From NCBI RefSeq assembly GCF_021631985.1, contig NZ_CP070225.1, forward strand, positions 8,804,001-8,868,000: a stretch of 64,000 nt of DNA, in the 5' to 3' direction. The translations under genes were made by a program, and so were the position numbers. The notes under the pieces are model-generated. The model did not search any database. It saw nothing but the letters and a program-made list of their open reading frames with translations, and was not told where the DNA came from. The stretch comes from Sandaracinus amylolyticus (GTDB taxonomy: Bacteria > Myxococcota_A > Polyangia > Polyangiales > Sandaracinaceae). Positions 61,319 through 64,000 of the stretch are shown in pieces. Numbering within the stretch: the stretch's first letter is position 1; the number at the start of each line of letters is the position of its first letter.

Positions 61319-62890
61319 CTATTCGAGCGCGATCGACGCGGTCGCTTCGCCGCCCGCGGGGACGCGCAGCGCGACGCGCCGGTGGGGGGCGCGACCGAAG
61401 GGCGCGAGCTCGAGCGTCTGTCGTCCCGCCGGGAGCTCGACGCGCGTCGGGGTGCGTCCGAGGTACCGGCCGCGATGGTAGATGTCCGCCCAGCCGCCGC
61501 GCACCGAGACGTTCGCGAAGCCGCGGCCGCGCTCGCGTCTCACGGGGTCGGGATCGGGGGCCGGGTCGCTCGCCGGAGCGGGCTCCGGGGTGGGGCGGGG
61601 AGCGGGCTCGGGAGGAGGGGCGAGCTCGGGCTCGGGAGGCGGGATCGGCTCGGGGGCGTCGACGCGGATCGGCGCCGCCGGCGCTTCGGCGATCGGCGCC
61701 GGCGACGATGCGCGGGCGGCGAGCCAACCGCCGCCTGCGGCGAGCACGATCGCGACGATCGCGGAGAGCGCGTAGACGAGCGGATGCGGGCCGCGCCTGG
61801 CTGCGGGCGCCGCCGCTGCGGGTGCCGAGACCCGATCGTCGAATGCGAGCACGGGCGCCGGGATCGGCGCAGGCGCGATCGCCGCAGGGGCCGGCATCGG
61901 TACGCCCGCCGGTGCCGTCACGCGCTCCACCTCGATCGGAGCGGAGTGGCTCGCGGTGCCGATCGCGCGGCGCGCTTCGCCGTGCGCGGGGAACGTGTGG
62001 GCCATCCACGCGGCGATCTCGCTCGCGTGCGCGAGACCGCCGAATGCGCGCGCTGCGTCGTGCAGCGCGAGGCCGAGCGCCCGCGCGGTCGGCGTGCGCT
62101 TCTCGCGATCCTTCGTCAGCGCGGCGAGGATCGGCGCGTCCACCGCGCGCGGCACGCCCGGTCTCGCCATCGAGGGCGGGCGCACCACGCCCGCGGCGAG
62201 GGCGCGCAGCGTGTCCACCTCGCGATCGCGCCCGAAGAGATGCTCGCCGGTGAGCAGCTCCCACGCGAGCACCGCGATCGACCACACGTCGGCGCGCCGA
62301 TCGATCTCGCGACCCTCGACGTGCTCGGGCGACATCGTCGCGAACGTGCCCTTCACCACGCCGGTCGCGGTGCGATGCGTCTTCTCCCTCGCGCGCGCGA
62401 CGCCGAAGTCGAGCACCCGCGCGCACCCGTCGTCGCCGACGAACAGGTTCCGCGCCGAGACGTCGCGATGCACGACGCCGAGCTCGTGCGCCGCGTGCAG
62501 CCCCTCGCACGCATCGACCACCACCCGCAGCACGCGCCGAGCGTGTGCGATCGGATCGTCGGGATACCCGCGCGCGATCGCGCCGACGATCGCCTCGACG
62601 GTCTCGCCGCGCACCAGCTCCATCACGAGGTAGGGCGTTCCGCCGTCCTCGCCGTAGTCGAGCACCGGGCACACGTTCGGGTGCTGCACGCGCGCCGCGA
62701 TGCGCGCCTCGTCGAGGAACATCTCGACGAACGCCTTCTCGCGCGCGAGGTGCGGATGGATGCGCTTGATCGCGACCACACGATCGAGCGGCGGACCGCC
62801 GTGCGCGACGTGCACCGTCGCCATGCCGCCCGACGCGATCGAGGGCCCGAGCACGTAGGGCCCGAGCCGCTTGCCCGAGCTCGACGTCAC
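61319..62890 (-). CDS. Ser/Thr protein kinase with transmembrane segment and PEGA domain
   Basis: 523 residues from GTG 62890 (GTGA overlap with the upstream gene). The kinase domain has G-loop SIASGGMATVHVAH, Lys in VVAIKRIH, HRDVSARN catalytic loop (Ala-Arg variant of HRDxKPxN), LDFGVARA and GTFATMSPE; it is probably active. After the kinase come a Pro/Ala-rich segment, a single TM (LVYALSAIVAIVLAAGGGWLA), a PEP/PAP linker and a C-terminal PEGA-like domain (ADIYHRGRYLGRTPTRVELPAG). Classic myxobacterial receptor-like kinase layout. Coupled to the secreted protein at 62887. Confidence 0.92.
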   Translation of the reverse strand: MTSSSGKRLGPYVLGPSIASGGMATVHVAHGGPPLDRVVAIKRIHPHLAREKAFVEMFLDEARIAARVQHPNVCPVLDYGEDGGTPYLVMELVRGETVEAIVGAIARGYPDDPIAHARRVLRVVVDACEGLHAAHELGVVHRDVSARNLFVGDDGCARVLDFGVARAREKTHRTATGVVKGTFATMSPEHVEGREIDRRADVWSIAVLAWELLTGEHLFGRDREVDTLRALAAGVVRPPSMARPGVPRAVDAPILAALTKDREKRTPTARALGLALHDAARAFGGLAHASEIAAWMAHTFPAHGEARRAIGTASHSAPIEVERVTAPAGVPMPAPAAIAPAPIPAPVLAFDDRVSAPAAAAPAARRGPHPLVYALSAIVAIVLAAGGGWLAARASSPAPIAEAPAAPIRVDAPEPIPPPEPELAPPPEPAPRPTPEPAPASDPAPDPDPVRRERGRGFANVSVRGGWADIYHRGRYLGRTPTRVELPAGRQTLELAPFGRAPHRRVALRVPAGGEATASIALE

Positions 62891-63684
62891 GGCATCTCGA
62901 CCGGGCGCGGCGCCGACAGGCGCGTGTCGTCGCCGGGCTGGGCGGTCGCCACGAGCACGATCGCGATCACGATCCCCGCGGTCGCGATCACGCCGCTGCC
63001 CGCGAGGATCCAGGGCCAGGGATCGCTCGGCTCGGCCACTGCGCCGGGCGCGACCTCGACGTGGCTCGTCACGAGCGCGGGCAGCGGCGCGTCCTCGGCG
63101 CCGTGCTCCACGATCAACGCACCGCCGATCCCGATCACGCGCGCGTAGTAGTCGACGCGCTCCCCGTCGCGCGCCTCGAGCGCCAGCGCGCCCTCGCTCG
63201 ACGACGACCACGGCCCGTCTCCGGCGCGCGCGAAGAGCGTCGCCTCGCGCACCAGACCGCCGGGATCGTTCGTCAGCGCGAGCTCGAGCCGCACCTGCGC
63301 TCCGTCGCGCCGCACCTGCACCCGCGCGCGCAGCCGCTCCGCGCCGCGCTCCCGCAGCACGCGGAACCGATGCGCGATCTCGGGAGGCACCCGCGCCGAG
63401 AACGTGTGCTGGGGCCGCAGCGCGGCGAGCCGTCGCAGATCGATCTCGATCTCGCCCTCGCGGCCCAGCGCGCGCAGCGCGAGGGCGCGGCCCTCGAGCA
63501 CCCGCACGACGTCGGACACGTCGAGATCGTCGCCCTGCGCGGCGCGATCGAAGAGCGCGAGCGCGGCGCCGAAGCGCGCCTCGTCGAGCTGTCGCTCCGC
63601 GTCGTCGACGAGCGGATGCGCGTGCGCCCGCGAGGCGAGCGCGAGAACGACGAGCGCGAGGAGCCACGACGCGAGCCGACCCAT
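62887..63684 (-). CDS. Exported protein coupled to the PEGA kinase
   Basis: 265 residues. Sec signal (ALVVLALASRAHA), then a short helical repeat region (DDAERQLDEARFGAALALFDRAA, TPR-like), an Ig/beta domain (RARVQVRRDGAQVRLELALTNDPGG) and a C-terminal transmembrane helix (WPWILAGSGVIATAGIVIAIVLVATA) followed by a short tail. Genes of this plan often stand next to PEGA kinases in myxobacteria. Its stop overlaps the kinase GTG, so it may be the extracytoplasmic partner of the kinase (inference). Confidence 0.72.
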   Translation of the reverse strand: MGRLASWLLALVVLALASRAHAHPLVDDAERQLDEARFGAALALFDRAAQGDDLDVSDVVRVLEGRALALRALGREGEIEIDLRRLAALRPQHTFSARVPPEIAHRFRVLRERGAERLRARVQVRRDGAQVRLELALTNDPGGLVREATLFARAGDGPWSSSSEGALALEARDGERVDYYARVIGIGGALIVEHGAEDAPLPALVTSHVEVAPGAVAEPSDPWPWILAGSGVIATAGIVIAIVLVATAQPGDDTRLSAPRPVEMP

Positions 63685-63772
63685 CCGGAGCGCGGCGATC
63701 CTAGCCGATCACGAACGCGCACGGCGCGCTCCTCGTGACGAGGAGCGCGCCGCGTCGATCTGCACCCGAGGA

Positions 63773-64000
63773 TCAGCGCCAGAGGCGCACCACGCTCCCG
63801 CGCTCTCCGTCGGACGAGCCCACGAGGACCCGTCGATCGCTCGTCATCGCCACCGCGATCGCGGCTTGCAGACCGGTCACCTCCGCGGGCGGAACGAAGG
63901 TCGGATCGAGCGCGCCGCCGCCGGTGATGTCGCCGATCAACAGCGCGTTCGCGTCGCGATCACCGACCGCGATCGCTTCGCCGGTCGCGCGGTCCACGTC
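63773..64000 (-). CDS. Delta-60-repeat-like protein, truncated at the window edge
   Basis: C-terminal 75 residues of an open frame that continues off the right edge; the stop is at 63773. GGALDPTFVPPAEVTGLQAAIAVAMTSDRRVLVGSSDG, ending VVRLWR, fits the delta-60 beta-propeller repeat (x-LD-x-[ST]-F ... VAxQxDGRILVGG ... ARL). Delta-60 repeat proteins are usually secreted. Only one repeat is visible, so the call is tentative. Confidence 0.6.
   Translation of the reverse strand, partial: DVDRATGEAIAVGDRDANALLIGDITGGGALDPTFVPPAEVTGLQAAIAVAMTSDRRVLVGSSDGERGSVVRLWR

Overview
The window is very GC-rich with strong third-position G/C bias. It carries hallmark families of predatory Myxococcota: MopE-type CDG-x-DNDC metal-site repeats, MYXO-CTERM-like C-termini (Cys, hydrophobic helix, Arg cluster), DUF4215, many short Cys-rich lipoproteins and Hanks-type kinases. 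A large-genome myxobacterium of the Polyangia/Sandaracinus kind is the likely source; this is inference from family content, not a database match. No rRNA, tRNA, CRISPR array, IS element or phage gene was recognised.

Layout. 1-9 kb: a left-truncated phosphoesterase, a 16-residue-repeat secreted protein, a four-helix-bundle protein bracketed by inverted hexamer repeats, an AAA ATPase coupled to a methyltransferase, then a quinone oxidoreductase coupled to a 1225-residue SNF2 helicase. 9-16 kb: a lipoprotein, a 300-bp tract of degenerate ~42-bp repeats, a rhodanese coupled to a metal-site-degenerate MBL-like protein, an AraC regulator, a duplicated Cys-rich lipoprotein, a ferritin-like diiron protein and an ABC ATPase. 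16-25 kb: mostly exported proteins (MopE/MYXO-CTERM, lipoproteins, beta-helix protein) plus a DegT-type aminotransferase. 25-47 kb: the main locus, a four-gene same-strand block. 47-64 kb: ordinary metabolic and regulatory genes (GNAT, thioesterase, YebC, aldo-keto reductase, AraC, GST, LysR plus NAD(P)H oxidoreductase), two Ser/Thr kinases, a secreted amidase, a MopE/RCC1 protein and a right-truncated delta-60-like protein.

The main locus reads as a compact, Sec-exported relative of Tc (ABC) toxins. Two paralogous ~2600-residue SpvB / FG-GAP / TcdB-middle / RHS fusions (TcB-TcC-like) flank a 1618-residue lipoprotein. That lipoprotein has long helices, a Gly/Ala hydrophobic hairpin and a C-terminus resembling the TcB-binding end of TcA. 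The RHS cores are conserved up to their DPIGL motif; after it the C-terminal 'tips' are unrelated. The first looks like a clan-CD (caspase/CHAT-type) His-Cys domain and the second like a C39/papain-type Cys-His-Asp peptidase. A DUF4215 lipoprotein overlaps the first toxin gene by 4 bp. Working model (inference): one TcA-like, outer-membrane-anchored translocator serves two interchangeable cysteine-protease cocoons, probably aimed at prey cells or eukaryotic predators.
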